DNA of 64,000 nt from Deltaproteobacteria bacterium. Lineage in GTDB: Bacteria > Desulfobacterota > Binatia > UBA9968 > JAJDTQ01. The notes beneath the pieces were generated by a model that was not told where the DNA came from, made no database searches, and saw nothing but the letters and a program-made list of their open reading frames with translations. Below, in pieces: positions 44,695-54,116 of the stretch (positions are counted from its first letter, which is position 1; each line of letters begins with the position of its first letter). The DNA lies in assembly GCA_026712905.1 (NCBI GenBank), contig JAPOPM010000223.1, positions 62,001-126,000 of the forward strand, written 5' to 3'. The position numbers and the translations under genes are program-made.

Positions 44695-45792
44695 CTAATC
44701 CTGCGCCGCCGGACGCACCGCCGCGAGGACGTATTCCAACAGTGCCTCTGGCCGGTCCACGGACATCTCCATCCTGAGGGCCAGCAGGCGTCCGGTGGAA
44801 AAGGGAAACCGTGCCAACTTGACGTAGTCCTTCTCGGTCGTGACAATCTTCTCCGCCGGGTGGCGATTGATCTCGCGCCAGTCTCCCTCCGAGTACGCGT
44901 GGTGATCGGGATACTCCAGCGTGTCCACGATGATCGCCTCGCACTCACGGAGCATGGCATAGAACGGCGCCGGATCGGCGATGGCCGCCACCGCCAGGAC
45001 CCGGGCGCCGGCGAGGGCGGCCAGCGTCCGCTCCTGGTGACCGGACTCGGTGCGTACCAGCACGGCGCGCGGCCGCCGGTCGACGAAGAAGACCCTGGAA
45101 GAGTCGAAACGGCGCTCCAGCCGGCTCCGCCAGTGTTCGTGCGCCCCGGTCACCAGGACGATGTCGGCGCGGCGCAACGCCCGGACCGGCTCCCGAAGCG
45201 GCCCCGCGGGCAGGAGCGAACCCTCGCAGCCGGAATCCACCAGGACGATGTCGAGGTCTCGCCCGAGGCGCCGGTGCTGGAAGCCGTCGTCAAGGACGAA
45301 CAAATCCGCGTTGCGCGGGTCCCGACTCAACTCCAGGCCGACGCGGTAGCGATCCGCGCCCACAGCCACCCTCTGCCCGTATAGGGCGCTCATCATGGCC
45401 GGTTCGTCACCGTAAGCCAGAAGCGTGCCGGCGGCCTCGTCGAGCCGCCTCTCGGCATCTTCGGGGTCGATCACGGCCGCCGCGCCCGTGCCGCCGTAGC
45501 CGCGCGTCAGGATCATCGTCTTGAGCCCGCGCTCCCGCAGGGCATGGGACAGCCACAGGACCGTCGGGGTCTTGCCGGTGCCGCCCACCGTCAGGTTGCC
45601 CACGCTCACCACCGGGAGCGGGAGTTTCCGGGAACGCAGCACCCGGATCTCGTACAAGAAGTTCCGCAGCCCGATCACGATCCGGTAGACCAGGCTCCAG
45701 GGCCACAGGAGCGGCCACAGGATACGGGCGGCCACGCCCCGTCCTTGCCAGATGTCAAGGACTCGTCGTGCCGGCGCGCTAGCCAAGGGCAC
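44695..45792 (-). CDS. lpxK: tetraacyldisaccharide 4'-kinase
   Basis: A 365-residue LpxK. The N-terminal membrane-associated region (LWPLLWPWSLVYRIVIGLRN) is followed by the Walker A sequence VGNLTVGGTGKTPT (about 64-77), LTRGYGG, and the DDGFQHRRLGRDLDIVLVD motif (about 162-180). It phosphorylates the lipid A disaccharide at the 4' position at the inner membrane. It is the last gene of the lipid A operon, and its start overlaps the end of waaA by 14 bases. Confidence 0.95.
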   Translation of the reverse strand: MPLASAPARRVLDIWQGRGVAARILWPLLWPWSLVYRIVIGLRNFLYEIRVLRSRKLPLPVVSVGNLTVGGTGKTPTVLWLSHALRERGLKTMILTRGYGGTGAAAVIDPEDAERRLDEAAGTLLAYGDEPAMMSALYGQRVAVGADRYRVGLELSRDPRNADLFVLDDGFQHRRLGRDLDIVLVDSGCEGSLLPAGPLREPVRALRRADIVLVTGAHEHWRSRLERRFDSSRVFFVDRRPRAVLVRTESGHQERTLAALAGARVLAVAAIADPAPFYAMLRECEAIIVDTLEYPDHHAYSEGDWREINRHPAEKIVTTEKDYVKLARFPFSTGRLLALRMEMSVDRPEALLEYVLAAVRPAAQD

Positions 45793-47074
45793 CTCGGGAG
45801 GCGGTGTGCGGGAGTTGCCGGCACACGAGTCTCATGCTCCGCGACAGCACGTCCTCGTCCACCGCCGCCGCCCGCGCGGCGGCACGACCCACCGCCGCGG
45901 CCCGGGCGGGGTCCTCCAGCAGACCGCCGATCTCCGCCTGGAGGTCCTCGGGGCCGCGCACCTCGACGCCGCCGCCGCCGTCCAGCAGCGCGCGCGCGAC
46001 CGCGGCGACGTTGGCGTGATGAGGACCGAACAGCACCGGCTTGGCCCAATGCGCCGGTTCCAGGAGATTGTGCCCTCCGGCCGGGACCAGCGTTCCCCCC
46101 ACGAACGCGACGTCCGCGCGGCCGTACACGCGCGGCAACTCGCCCAGGGTATCCAACAGCAGGACGCCTGCTTCCCCGGACGGGTCGCCCTTCGGTTCGG
46201 ATCGCTTATGGTAACGCAACCCGCGTTGCCGCAGCAGGCGTTCCACCTCGGCGAACCGCTCGGGATGCCTCGGAGCAAGGATCAACGACAGGCCCGGGAA
46301 ACGGCGGCGCAACCCGGGGAGGACATCCAGCAGCACCGCTTCCTCTCCCCTGTGGGTGCTGCCCGCCACCACCACGGGGCCCGCGCCGAAGCCCGACAGG
46401 TCCGCGGGCGGCCCCGGCGCCGGCACGTGCGGAGCGTGCTTCAGGGAGCCCGTCACCGTCACCCGGGCCGGATCCACGCCCAGATCCAGCAGGCGGGCGG
46501 CATTCTCGTCGTCCTGCATGCCGAAGGCGGACACTCGCTCCAGCACGGGCCGGAAGAGCCGTTGGAATCGCTTGAAGAGGGCCGCGCCACGCGGCGACAG
46601 GCGGCCGCTGAGCACCACCAGGGGTATGCGCAGCCGGTGCGCCGCGTGAATGAGGTTGGGCCAGATCTCCGTCTCCAGCACGATGATCACTTCCGGACGG
46701 AGCCGCCGAAGGCTGCCCGAGACCAGCCATGGCAAGTCCAGAGGCAGGTAGGTGACGGCGTCGACGTCGGGGAGGGTTTCCCATCCGGTCTGCCGGCCGG
46801 TGGCGGTGACCGTGGACAGCAGGAGCTTGCGTTCGGGCCAGCGCGCCTTGATGCACTGAAGCAGCGCGGCGGCCGAACGTACCTCGCCCACGGAGGCGGC
46901 ATGGACCCAGATGGGGCGGGAACCCGCGAGCGAGTCGCGCAGCACCGGCGGATAGACGCCGAAGCGCTCGCGCAGGCCTCGGTAGGGGCGCCGCGGGAGG
47001 ACGAACAGCAAAGGCCACGCCACAAGCGCAAGCAACAGGCCCGCGTGCCACACGGTATTGTAGAGGCTCAACAC
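45779..47074 (-). CDS. waaA: 3-deoxy-D-manno-octulosonic acid transferase
   Basis: A 431-residue Kdo transferase (KdtA). It has an N-terminal membrane anchor (WHAGLLLALVAWPLLFVLP), the conserved WVHAASVGEVRSA (about 55-67) with the catalytic glutamate, ETEIWPNLIHAA, SGRLSPRG and the C-terminal GGHNLLEPAHWAKPVLFGPH. It transfers one or more Kdo sugars from CMP-Kdo to lipid IVA. It lies between msbA (52-base gap) and lpxK (14-base overlap). Confidence 0.95.
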   Translation of the reverse strand: MLSLYNTVWHAGLLLALVAWPLLFVLPRRPYRGLRERFGVYPPVLRDSLAGSRPIWVHAASVGEVRSAAALLQCIKARWPERKLLLSTVTATGRQTGWETLPDVDAVTYLPLDLPWLVSGSLRRLRPEVIIVLETEIWPNLIHAAHRLRIPLVVLSGRLSPRGAALFKRFQRLFRPVLERVSAFGMQDDENAARLLDLGVDPARVTVTGSLKHAPHVPAPGPPADLSGFGAGPVVVAGSTHRGEEAVLLDVLPGLRRRFPGLSLILAPRHPERFAEVERLLRQRGLRYHKRSEPKGDPSGEAGVLLLDTLGELPRVYGRADVAFVGGTLVPAGGHNLLEPAHWAKPVLFGPHHANVAAVARALLDGGGGVEVRGPEDLQAEIGGLLEDPARAAAVGRAAARAAAVDEDVLSRSMRLVCRQLPHTASRGALG

Positions 47075-47126
47075 CCGTTCCGGCTCCGTCCGTCGCCACC
47101 GGGCCGCGTGGGAGGGGCGGCCGGCG

Positions 47127-48878
47127 TCAGTGCAGGTATTTCCTTTCCGTCGCGCTGTCTTCGACGGCCTGCAATTGATAGAGGCGGCTGTATTCCTTCC
47201 GCTGGGCCAGCAGATCCTTGTGAGTGCCCTCCTCCACGACGCTGCCCTTGGCGAGGACCACGATGCGCGTGGCGTTGCGAATCGTGGACAAGCGGTGGGC
47301 GATCACGAGGCTGGTGCGGTTCTCCATAAGCGCGTCGAGAGCATCCTGCACGAGCCGCTCCGACTCGGAGTCGAGGGCGGAAGTGGCTTCGTCGAGGATA
47401 AGGATCGGCGCGTTCTTGAGCACGGCGCGGGCGATGGCGATGCGCTGCCGTTGTCCCCCGGACAGCTTCATGCCCAACTCTCCGATGACGGTATCGTATC
47501 CTTCGGGCAACTCCATGATGAAGTCGTGGGCATGAGCCGCCCTGGCGGCGCGGATGACGTCGTCCATGCCCTTGGAGGGATCGCCGTAGGAGATGTTGTT
47601 CCTGACGCTGTCATTGAAGAGGAAGGTGTGCTGGGTGACGATGGCGATCTGGCGCCGGAGCGACGCGACGGTGAGCTTGCGGATGTCCGTCCCGTCAAGG
47701 GTGATGCCGCCCGATGTGACGTCGTAGAAACGCGGCAGCAAGGCAGAGAGCGTCGTCTTGCCCGCGCCGCTCGTACCCACCAGGGCCACCGTCTCACCGC
47801 GCCGCACCTCCAGGTCGATGTCCTTGAGGACAGGCTCCCCCGCATACCCGAAGGTCACTTTCCGAAACGAGACACGATCGGAAAACCGTTCGGCGGGAAC
47901 GGCGTCCGGGTCGTCGGCGATGTCCAGCGGCGCGTCCAGCACGTCGAAGATCCGCTCGCCCCCGGCGATGCCCTGATAGATCTCCGGCAGCGTGCGGCTC
48001 AGGTGCTTGAAGGGTTCGTAGGCCAGCAGCATGGCGGTGATGAAGGCGAAGAACTCGCCCGCGGTGCGCCCGCCGGCCATGACCGAGCTGCCCCCGTACC
48101 AGAGCACGCCGGCGATGCCGAGAGACGCCAGCACCTCCATCGCCGAGGGAATGATGGCGCGGGCGCGGCTCGCCTTCATGCTGTGGCGCAGGACCTCTCG
48201 ATTCTCGCGGTTGAAGCGGTCCAGCTCGTACTGCTCCATGCCGAAAGCCTTCACGATGGGGCTCCCCTGCAGGCTCTCCTGAAGGATCGCGGCAAGGGTG
48301 CCGGTGCTGGCCTGGCTTCGCCGGGTGGCCGTACGGACGCGACCCGTGAGCCGCCGCACCGGAAGGACGGCCCCGGGGAAGGCCACGAAGGCGATGGACG
48401 CCAGCACCCAGTCCATGTAGAAGGCCACCAGCGTCAACGCCGTCACCGAGGTCGTATTGCGCGCCAGCGAGGCGACAGAGCTGGTAAGCGCGACCCGCAC
48501 CAGGCTCACGTCGCTGGTGACCCGGGACAGCAGCGTGCCGGAGGGATTCCGATGGATGTAGGCCAGCGAAAGCCACTGGAGCTTCTCGCACAGGGCCGAG
48601 CGCAGGTCGCGAATGATCCGATGGCCGACGTAGTCCATCAGATAGATCTGGCCGAAGTTGGACGCCGCGCGAACCGCGAAGACCAGGACCACCATGAGCG
48701 GGACGTAGAGCAGCATCCCGGGATCCTTGTCCACGAAAACCCGGTCCACCATGTCCCGCACGACGAAGGGAAGCGCGGCGGTGGAGGCACTGAAGAGCAG
48801 CATGCACACGACCGCCCCCGAAAAGTGCGGCCACACGTAGGGTCTCAGATATGAGAGCAAACGCCGGTAGGGCGTCAT
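47127..48878 (-). CDS. msbA: lipid A export ATP-binding/permease protein MsbA
   Basis: A 583-residue half-transporter. The six-helix membrane domain covers residues 1-310, and the nucleotide-binding domain has Walker A GTSGAGKTT (368-376), signature LSGGQ (472-476) and Walker B ILDEATS (494-500). It flips the lipid A core across the inner membrane. ATG 48878 overlaps the lpxB stop by four bases (ATGA); longer frames continue antisense through lpxB and are not real. Position between lpxB and waaA supports MsbA over other ABC exporters. Confidence 0.94.
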   Translation of the reverse strand: MTPYRRLLSYLRPYVWPHFSGAVVCMLLFSASTAALPFVVRDMVDRVFVDKDPGMLLYVPLMVVLVFAVRAASNFGQIYLMDYVGHRIIRDLRSALCEKLQWLSLAYIHRNPSGTLLSRVTSDVSLVRVALTSSVASLARNTTSVTALTLVAFYMDWVLASIAFVAFPGAVLPVRRLTGRVRTATRRSQASTGTLAAILQESLQGSPIVKAFGMEQYELDRFNRENREVLRHSMKASRARAIIPSAMEVLASLGIAGVLWYGGSSVMAGGRTAGEFFAFITAMLLAYEPFKHLSRTLPEIYQGIAGGERIFDVLDAPLDIADDPDAVPAERFSDRVSFRKVTFGYAGEPVLKDIDLEVRRGETVALVGTSGAGKTTLSALLPRFYDVTSGGITLDGTDIRKLTVASLRRQIAIVTQHTFLFNDSVRNNISYGDPSKGMDDVIRAARAAHAHDFIMELPEGYDTVIGELGMKLSGGQRQRIAIARAVLKNAPILILDEATSALDSESERLVQDALDALMENRTSLVIAHRLSTIRNATRIVVLAKGSVVEEGTHKDLLAQRKEYSRLYQLQAVEDSATERKYLH

Positions 48879-50056
48879 GACGGCGCTCCCGTGCCGGCGC
48901 GTGCCAGCAACCGCATCGCCATGTCCGCGACCCGTCCGGGAGCGCCCGGAGGACCCAGGCGCCGGCGCACCGCCTCGAGTTTCGCCACCACCGCCCGGTG
49001 GACCTCCGGCCGGAGCAGACGCCGGGTCTCGGCCAGTATCCCCTCGGCCGTGACCTCGCTCTGGATCAACTCGGGCACCACCCGTTCGCCGGCGATGATG
49101 TTCACCATGCCGATATGCTCCACCCGAATGAGCAGACGCCCCAGCCAATAGCTCAGGGGCGACAAACGATAGGTGATGACCATGGGCTTCTTGAGCAGAC
49201 CCGCCTCCAGGGTCGCCGTCCCGGACGCCACCCACACGAGGTCCGCCGCCGCCAACACGTTGTAGGCGTCGCCGTCGGCGATGCGCACGGTGAAGGGGGC
49301 TTCCGCCACGGCCCGCTCCAACTCGCCGGGCTCGATGGTGCTGGCCCGTATCACAACGAACTGGACCTCGCGCTCGCGCGCCAGACCCCGCGCCGCGTCC
49401 AGCATGGGACCCATGAGCGAGGCCACTTCCTTCTCCCGGCTGCCGGGCATGATCGCCACGGTGAGCTTCGCGGCTTCCAGCCCCAGCCCTTGAAGGCTGG
49501 CGTCGCGCTCCCGGCTCGGGTTGACGACGTCCACGAGGGGGTGTCCGACGAAGTTGACGGTCGGCACGCCCGAGGACTTGTACAGCTCGGCCTCGAACGG
49601 GAACACCACGGCCATGGCGTCGACGCAAGCGGCGAGCTGGCGGATGCGGTAGCGGCGCCAGGCCCACACCTGCGGGCTGATGTAGTAGAGCACGGTGATG
49701 CCGTGGCGCCGCGCAAGGCGCGCCAACCGCATGTTGAACTCCGGGAAGTCGATGAGAATAAGCAGGGCCGGGCGCGTGCTCAGCAACAGGCGCCGCAAGA
49801 GCCGGTAGGCCAGCCAAACGTGGCGCAAGCTGCCCACCACCTCCCAAAACCCCACGCCCGACACCTTGGCGAAGTCGTGCACCACCTTCATGCCCGCCTG
49901 GCGCAGGCCTGCGCCGCCCATGCCGAAAACCTCCACCGTCGGGTCGCGCCGCCTCAGGATCCGCACCAGCTCGGCCCCGCGGGCGTCGCCCGAGGCTTCC
50001 CCGCACACCAGCATCACCTCGGCCGCCCGCTTCCCCGGGGATGCGTGATTCGTCAT
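48875..50056 (-). CDS. lpxB: lipid-A-disaccharide synthase
   Basis: A 393-residue LpxB. It has the N-terminal VMLVCGEASGDARGAELV (about 14-31), FGMGGAGLRQAGMKV, the LILIDFPEFNMRLARLA segment, ISPQVWAWRRYRIRQ (about 131-145), and LLPGS-like VAIMPGSREKEV. It condenses UDP-diacylglucosamine with lipid X to form the lipid A disaccharide. ATG 50056 overlaps the Gfo/Idh stop (TGATG); a GTG one codon earlier is an alternative. It is coupled to msbA downstream. Confidence 0.95.
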   Translation of the reverse strand: MTNHASPGKRAAEVMLVCGEASGDARGAELVRILRRRDPTVEVFGMGGAGLRQAGMKVVHDFAKVSGVGFWEVVGSLRHVWLAYRLLRRLLLSTRPALLILIDFPEFNMRLARLARRHGITVLYYISPQVWAWRRYRIRQLAACVDAMAVVFPFEAELYKSSGVPTVNFVGHPLVDVVNPSRERDASLQGLGLEAAKLTVAIMPGSREKEVASLMGPMLDAARGLAREREVQFVVIRASTIEPGELERAVAEAPFTVRIADGDAYNVLAAADLVWVASGTATLEAGLLKKPMVITYRLSPLSYWLGRLLIRVEHIGMVNIIAGERVVPELIQSEVTAEGILAETRRLLRPEVHRAVVAKLEAVRRRLGPPGAPGRVADMAMRLLARAGTGAPS

Positions 50057-50988
50057 CACAAGCGCTCGCTTATGGCAGAGGCGATGCGCAGGGCGTGCAG
50101 CCCGTCCTCTCCGCTCACCACCGGGTCCCTGCGGGCAGCCACCGATTCCAGAAACGACTCGATCTGGTCCCGGAGGGCATCGCCGCCCTCGGTCACGATG
50201 GTTTCGCCCGAGATGCCGTCCCAGCCCCGGCTCCGGTCCTCCATGCGGTACACCTGCGCCTTCTTGGCGTCATAGTCCAGCGAGATGTAGGCGTCGTGCT
50301 GAAAGAAGCGAATCTTGCGCTCGCGCTTCACCGACACCCGGCTCGCCGTGACGTTGGCGACGCATCCGTCCTCGAAACGAATGCGCGCGTTGGCGATGTC
50401 GGGCTTGTCCGTAAGCACGGTGACGCCGGTGGCGTCGATTTGAGCCACGGGCGCGTGCACCAGGCTGGAGATCACGTCGATGTCGTGAATCATCAGGTCC
50501 AGCACCACGTCGACGTCCGTGCCCCGGGCAATGAACGGCGCCAAGCGGTGGCACTCCACGAACCTGGGCGCCGATATCACCGAGGAGAGTGCGCGCACCA
50601 CCGGATTGAAGCGCTCCAGATGTCCCACCTGAAGGATGCGGCCGTGGCGGCGCGCGGTCTTCACCAACTCGCAACCGTCGGCCACCGTCGAGGTGATGGG
50701 CTTTTCCACGAGCACATCGACTCCCGCCTCCAGGCAAGCGCGAGCGACCCGGTAGTGTTGCTGCGTCGGCACCGCGATGCTCACGCAACGCACGCGCTCG
50801 AGGACTCGGCGGAAATCGGTGACCGCGGGCACGCGGTAGCGTGCGCCGGCCTCTTGCGCGCGCCGTTCGTCGACGTCGGCCACGGCCACAAGCTCGGCGG
50901 AGGGCAAAGCCGCGTACTTGGCCGCATGGAGGCTGCCGGCGTAGCCCACGCCGATCACACCCACCGCGATGGGGGCCTGCCTGCTCAT
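50056..50988 (-). CDS. Gfo/Idh/MocA family oxidoreductase (lipid A operon)
   Basis: A 310-residue NAD-dependent oxidoreductase. The N-terminal Rossmann motif reads VGVIGVGYAGSLHAAKYA (about 8-25), the family signature LVEKPI is at about 95, and the C-terminal catalytic region contains GHLERFNPVVRAL. A gene of this family holds the same position in several deltaproteobacterial lipid A operons. Its relative GnnA oxidises UDP-GlcNAc at C3 for diamino lipid A but works with an aminotransferase, GnnB, which is not seen here. The role is therefore open. It overlaps lpxI by four bases. Confidence 0.88.
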   Translation of the reverse strand: MSRQAPIAVGVIGVGYAGSLHAAKYAALPSAELVAVADVDERRAQEAGARYRVPAVTDFRRVLERVRCVSIAVPTQQHYRVARACLEAGVDVLVEKPITSTVADGCELVKTARRHGRILQVGHLERFNPVVRALSSVISAPRFVECHRLAPFIARGTDVDVVLDLMIHDIDVISSLVHAPVAQIDATGVTVLTDKPDIANARIRFEDGCVANVTASRVSVKRERKIRFFQHDAYISLDYDAKKAQVYRMEDRSRGWDGISGETIVTEGGDALRDQIESFLESVAARRDPVVSGEDGLHALRIASAISERL

Positions 50989-51818
50989 TCCGGCTCCGAG
51001 GCCACCGCGACCACGGCGATGCCCGCATCGTCGGCGGCCGCCAGCAGCTCCTCCCTGTCCAGCAGAATCGACCGCTCACACTCCACCGCGAGCACGCCGC
51101 CCCCTGCTTCCCGCAGGACCTCGATGGTCCCCGGGCCGATGGCAGGCACGTCGAAGCGCAGGTCCTGGTCCGGCTTGCTCATCTTCACCACCACGATGGA
51201 ACCCTCCACGATCTCGCCGCCGCGGCGGATGGCGGCGTCCGTACCCTCGACGGCTTCCACGGCCAGAACGACCCCCTCCTTCAGCACCAGGGTCTGACCG
51301 ATGCCCATGCGCCCGAGCGTCTTCACCATGGGGATTCCCAGACGCACGTCCCGCCATTGCAGCGCGCTCGGCTCGGTGCGGGTCAATACGCCAGGCGTAC
51401 CGGGAACGATGCGTTCGAGGAAGACCGTTGAAGGGACCACCCGGATACCCTCGCCCTCGAGCTCTCCGGCAACCCCGCGCAAGAGGTGGTCGTCGTCCCG
51501 GCGCCGCATCCGCGCCAGCAACGCCAGCCCTCTGGGATCGGGCCTGAAGTTCGAGAACATGCGGACCTTGCGGATGCCGCCCGCCATGACCGCGTGACGA
51601 ACGTGGGCCTTGTGGAAGGTTCGTATGATCCGCCCCAACTGCCCTACCCGGATCCAGGTGACCTCCGCCGCGAACTGCTCGATCTCCGGGTCCGTTTCCC
51701 CATGGTGCGCCACCGCGATGACGCGCACCCCGGCCTGTCGCGCGTTGCGCGCGAATATCAACGGGAACCGTCCGCTGCCGGCGATCAGCCCGACCCGGTC
51801 CGCCGGCATTTCCGCCAT
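50985..51818 (-). CDS. lpxI: UDP-2,3-diacylglucosamine pyrophosphatase LpxI
   Basis: A 277-residue LpxI (formerly DUF1009). It has the N-terminal GLIAGSGRFPLIFARNAR (about 10-27), MAGGIRKVR, VVVKMSKPDQDLRFDVPA (about 208-225) with the conserved aspartate, and IGPGTIEVLREAGGGVLAVE. It hydrolyses UDP-diacyl-GlcN to lipid X, replacing LpxH, as in Caulobacter and many deltaproteobacteria. It lies between lpxA (6-base gap) and the Gfo/Idh gene (4-base overlap), so lipid A precursor steps are co-expressed. Confidence 0.94.
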   Translation of the reverse strand: MAEMPADRVGLIAGSGRFPLIFARNARQAGVRVIAVAHHGETDPEIEQFAAEVTWIRVGQLGRIIRTFHKAHVRHAVMAGGIRKVRMFSNFRPDPRGLALLARMRRRDDDHLLRGVAGELEGEGIRVVPSTVFLERIVPGTPGVLTRTEPSALQWRDVRLGIPMVKTLGRMGIGQTLVLKEGVVLAVEAVEGTDAAIRRGGEIVEGSIVVVKMSKPDQDLRFDVPAIGPGTIEVLREAGGGVLAVECERSILLDREELLAAADDAGIAVVAVASEPE

Positions 51819-51823
51819 CCGGC

Positions 51824-52600
51824 TCAGCGGCAGATCCCCCGCCTGGAGCTTTCCACGAAGTCGATCATCTGCTCCACTTCCCGGGTTCGCGGCACCTCCG
51901 CGCGCACCCGCGCCAGCGCCTCCGGAACCCGCAACCCGGACCGGAAGAGGATGCGGTACGTGCGCCGCAGTGCCGCCACGCGGCTCTGGTCGAAACCCTG
52001 CCGCCGCAGCCCCTCGACGTTCAGACCGCGCAGCTTCACACGGTCCCCGGTGGCGTTGCAGTACGGCGGCACGTCCTTGGAGACCATCGAGCCCGCGCCG
52101 ACGATGGCCCCGCTGCCGATGGCGACGAACTGGTGAACGCCCACCAGGGCGCCGATGACCGTCCGGTTTCCGACCCGCACGTGGCCTCCGAGCATGGCCC
52201 CGTTGGCGACGATGTTGTCGTCGCCGACGATGCAGTCATGGGCGATGTGGCATTGCATCATCAAGAGGTTCCGTTGCCCCACCCGGGTGAGCATTCCGCC
52301 GCCGCGGGTCCCGGGGTTCAAGGAAACGAATTCGCGGATGGCGTTGCCGTCACCGACGACCAAGCGGCTGTCCTCGCCCTGGTACTTGAGGTCCTGCGGA
52401 ACGGAACCCACGGTGGCGAACGGGTGGATGACGTTGTCCCGGCCGAGGGCCGTGTTCCCTTCCACCACCACGTGAGACTTGATGCGCGTGCCCCTGCCGA
52501 CGCTCACCCCCGAGCCGACGACCGTGTACGGCCCGATCTCGACGTCGTCGTCGAGCTCCGCGCCCGCATGCACCACAGCGGTGGGATGCACCCGGACCAT
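51824..52600 (-). CDS. lpxA: UDP-N-acetylglucosamine acyltransferase
   Basis: A 258-residue LpxA made of left-handed beta-helix hexapeptide repeats from residue 4 to about 185, then a C-terminal helical region. The catalytic histidine is His121 in CHIAHDC, in the loop NLLMMQCHIAHDCIVGDDNI. The conserved VPPYCNATGDRVKLRGLNVEGLRRQGF follows. It transfers a 3-hydroxyacyl chain from ACP to UDP-GlcNAc, the first step of lipid A synthesis. Gap to fabZ is 27 bases. Confidence 0.96.
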   Translation of the reverse strand: MVRVHPTAVVHAGAELDDDVEIGPYTVVGSGVSVGRGTRIKSHVVVEGNTALGRDNVIHPFATVGSVPQDLKYQGEDSRLVVGDGNAIREFVSLNPGTRGGGMLTRVGQRNLLMMQCHIAHDCIVGDDNIVANGAMLGGHVRVGNRTVIGALVGVHQFVAIGSGAIVGAGSMVSKDVPPYCNATGDRVKLRGLNVEGLRRQGFDQSRVAALRRTYRILFRSGLRVPEALARVRAEVPRTREVEQMIDFVESSRRGICR

Positions 52601-52627
52601 GCTCCTCCCCTCAGCGCCGCGCGCAGG

Positions 52628-53056
52628 TCACACGGGCATCTCCATGGCGGACAATTCCGCCTCCGCCACGCGCTTTCCGTCCACCGTCGCATGCGCGCCA
52701 AGGCGCCAATAGTGCTTGCGCCGCCGCAGGATTTCCAACTCGATACGCAACTGATCGCCCGGCTCCACCGGGTGCTTGAACTTCACCCGGTCGAGGCCGG
52801 TGAGGACGAAGACCTTGTCCGACAACTGGTCGCTGCAACGCGCGAAGATGGCGCCCACCTGCGCCATGGCTTCGCAGATCAGCACGCCCGGCATGATGGG
52901 CTTGTCGGGAAAGTGGCCCTGGAAGAAGCTCTCGTTGATGCTGACGTTCTTGATGCCCACGATACGCCGGTCGGGCTCGAGCTCCACGATTCGATCCACC
53001 AGAAGGAACGGATAACGATGCGGGATCAGCTTGCGTATCTCGGTTACGTCGATCAT
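52628..53056 (-). CDS. fabZ: 3-hydroxyacyl-ACP dehydratase FabZ
   Basis: A 142-residue hot-dog-fold dehydratase. It has IPHRYPFLLVDRIVELEP (11-28), the catalytic His48 in FFQGHFPDKPIMPG and Glu62 in VLICEAMAQVG. It dehydrates 3-hydroxyacyl-ACP in fatty acid synthesis and so competes with LpxA and LpxD for the same substrate; the lpxD-fabZ-lpxA linkage is conserved across Gram-negatives. ATG 53056 lies four bases after lpxD. Confidence 0.97.
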   Translation of the reverse strand: MIDVTEIRKLIPHRYPFLLVDRIVELEPDRRIVGIKNVSINESFFQGHFPDKPIMPGVLICEAMAQVGAIFARCSDQLSDKVFVLTGLDRVKFKHPVEPGDQLRIELEILRRRKHYWRLGAHATVDGKRVAEAELSAMEMPV

Positions 53057-53060
53057 TTCG

Positions 53061-54116
53061 CTACGGGACCTCCTTGTCCTCCGTAGAGGCCGTCAAACGC
53101 AAGGCTCGCTCGATCTCGGCGACCCGACGCCAAAGCGAGGGCAGCTTCGGCAGGAGCCGGATCACCCTGAGCCACTCCTTGTGCGGCGCGGCCGTGATCA
53201 GCCCGGAGAGCATGGAACCGGGCGGCACCGATTGCACAATGGTGCTCCTGGGTCCGATCACCGACCGGGAGCCGATCTCCACGTGGTCGCTCACGCCTAC
53301 CCGTCCGGCGAGCACCACGTCGTCGCCCACCACCGCGCTGCCCGCGATGCCTGTCTGGGCGACGATCAGACAGCGTTCGCCGATCACCACATTGTGCCCT
53401 ATCTGCACGAGATTATCGATCTTCGTGTCCGCGCCGATGCGAGTGCTGCCGATGGTCGCCCGATCGATGGTGGTGTTGGCGCCGATCTCCACGTTGTCGC
53501 CGATCTCCACGATCCCGGCCTGCGGCACCTTGAGGCGCCGTGGACCGTGGCCCACGTAGCCGAAGCCGTCGCTGCCGATGACCACGCCCGCGTGAACAAT
53601 GACGCCGTCGCCGATCCGGCAGCCCGCCGCCACCGTCACGTTGGGATGCAACACGCAACCACGGCCGAGCCGCGTCCCCGCTCCGACGGACACACCCGGC
53701 ATGAGAACGGTCCCCTCTCCAACCCGGGCGTCCTTGCCCACGTGGCAGTGAGGATAGAGGCTGGCGCTCGGTTCAACGACAGCGGATGGATCGACCGCGG
53801 CCAAGGGGCTGACGCCCGCCGCGTGCACGGCCGGGGGATTGAACAAGGCGTGAATCCGCGCGAATGCCCGGTGGGGATCCTCGACGCGAAGAAGGTTGAG
53901 CGAGGTGTCCGTGCGCAGGTCATGGGCCACGATGACCGCGCCGGCCTTGCAGGCGGCCATATGGCGCCGGTAGCGTGGGTGGGTCAGGAAAGTGATGTCC
54001 CCCGGGCCGGCATCCTCGATGGAGGACACCCTCTCGATGGTCACGTCCGCGTCACCGACCACCCGTCCGCCGACGAACTCGGCGAGGTCCGCGAGCGATT
54101 TGCCTGAGGTGGTCAC
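53061..54116 (-). CDS. lpxD: UDP-3-O-acylglucosamine N-acyltransferase
   Basis: A 351-residue LpxD. An N-terminal uridine-binding domain (LADLAEFVGGRVVGDADVTIERVSSIEDA) is followed by left-handed beta-helix repeats from about 110 to 290. The catalytic histidine region VQIGHNVVIGERC lies near residue 235. It N-acylates UDP-3-O-acyl-GlcN, the third committed lipid A step. The start overlaps skp by four bases (ATGA). Confidence 0.96.
   Translation of the reverse strand: MTTSGKSLADLAEFVGGRVVGDADVTIERVSSIEDAGPGDITFLTHPRYRRHMAACKAGAVIVAHDLRTDTSLNLLRVEDPHRAFARIHALFNPPAVHAAGVSPLAAVDPSAVVEPSASLYPHCHVGKDARVGEGTVLMPGVSVGAGTRLGRGCVLHPNVTVAAGCRIGDGVIVHAGVVIGSDGFGYVGHGPRRLKVPQAGIVEIGDNVEIGANTTIDRATIGSTRIGADTKIDNLVQIGHNVVIGERCLIVAQTGIAGSAVVGDDVVLAGRVGVSDHVEIGSRSVIGPRSTIVQSVPPGSMLSGLITAAPHKEWLRVIRLLPKLPSLWRRVAEIERALRLTASTEDKEVP

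Noticed and set aside
47127-50006. 959-codon minus ORF spanning msbA and lpxB
   Set aside because: Only the last 583 codons are MsbA. The upstream part lies over lpxB in another frame and is arginine/proline filler; ATG 48878 with ATGA overlap is the natural start.
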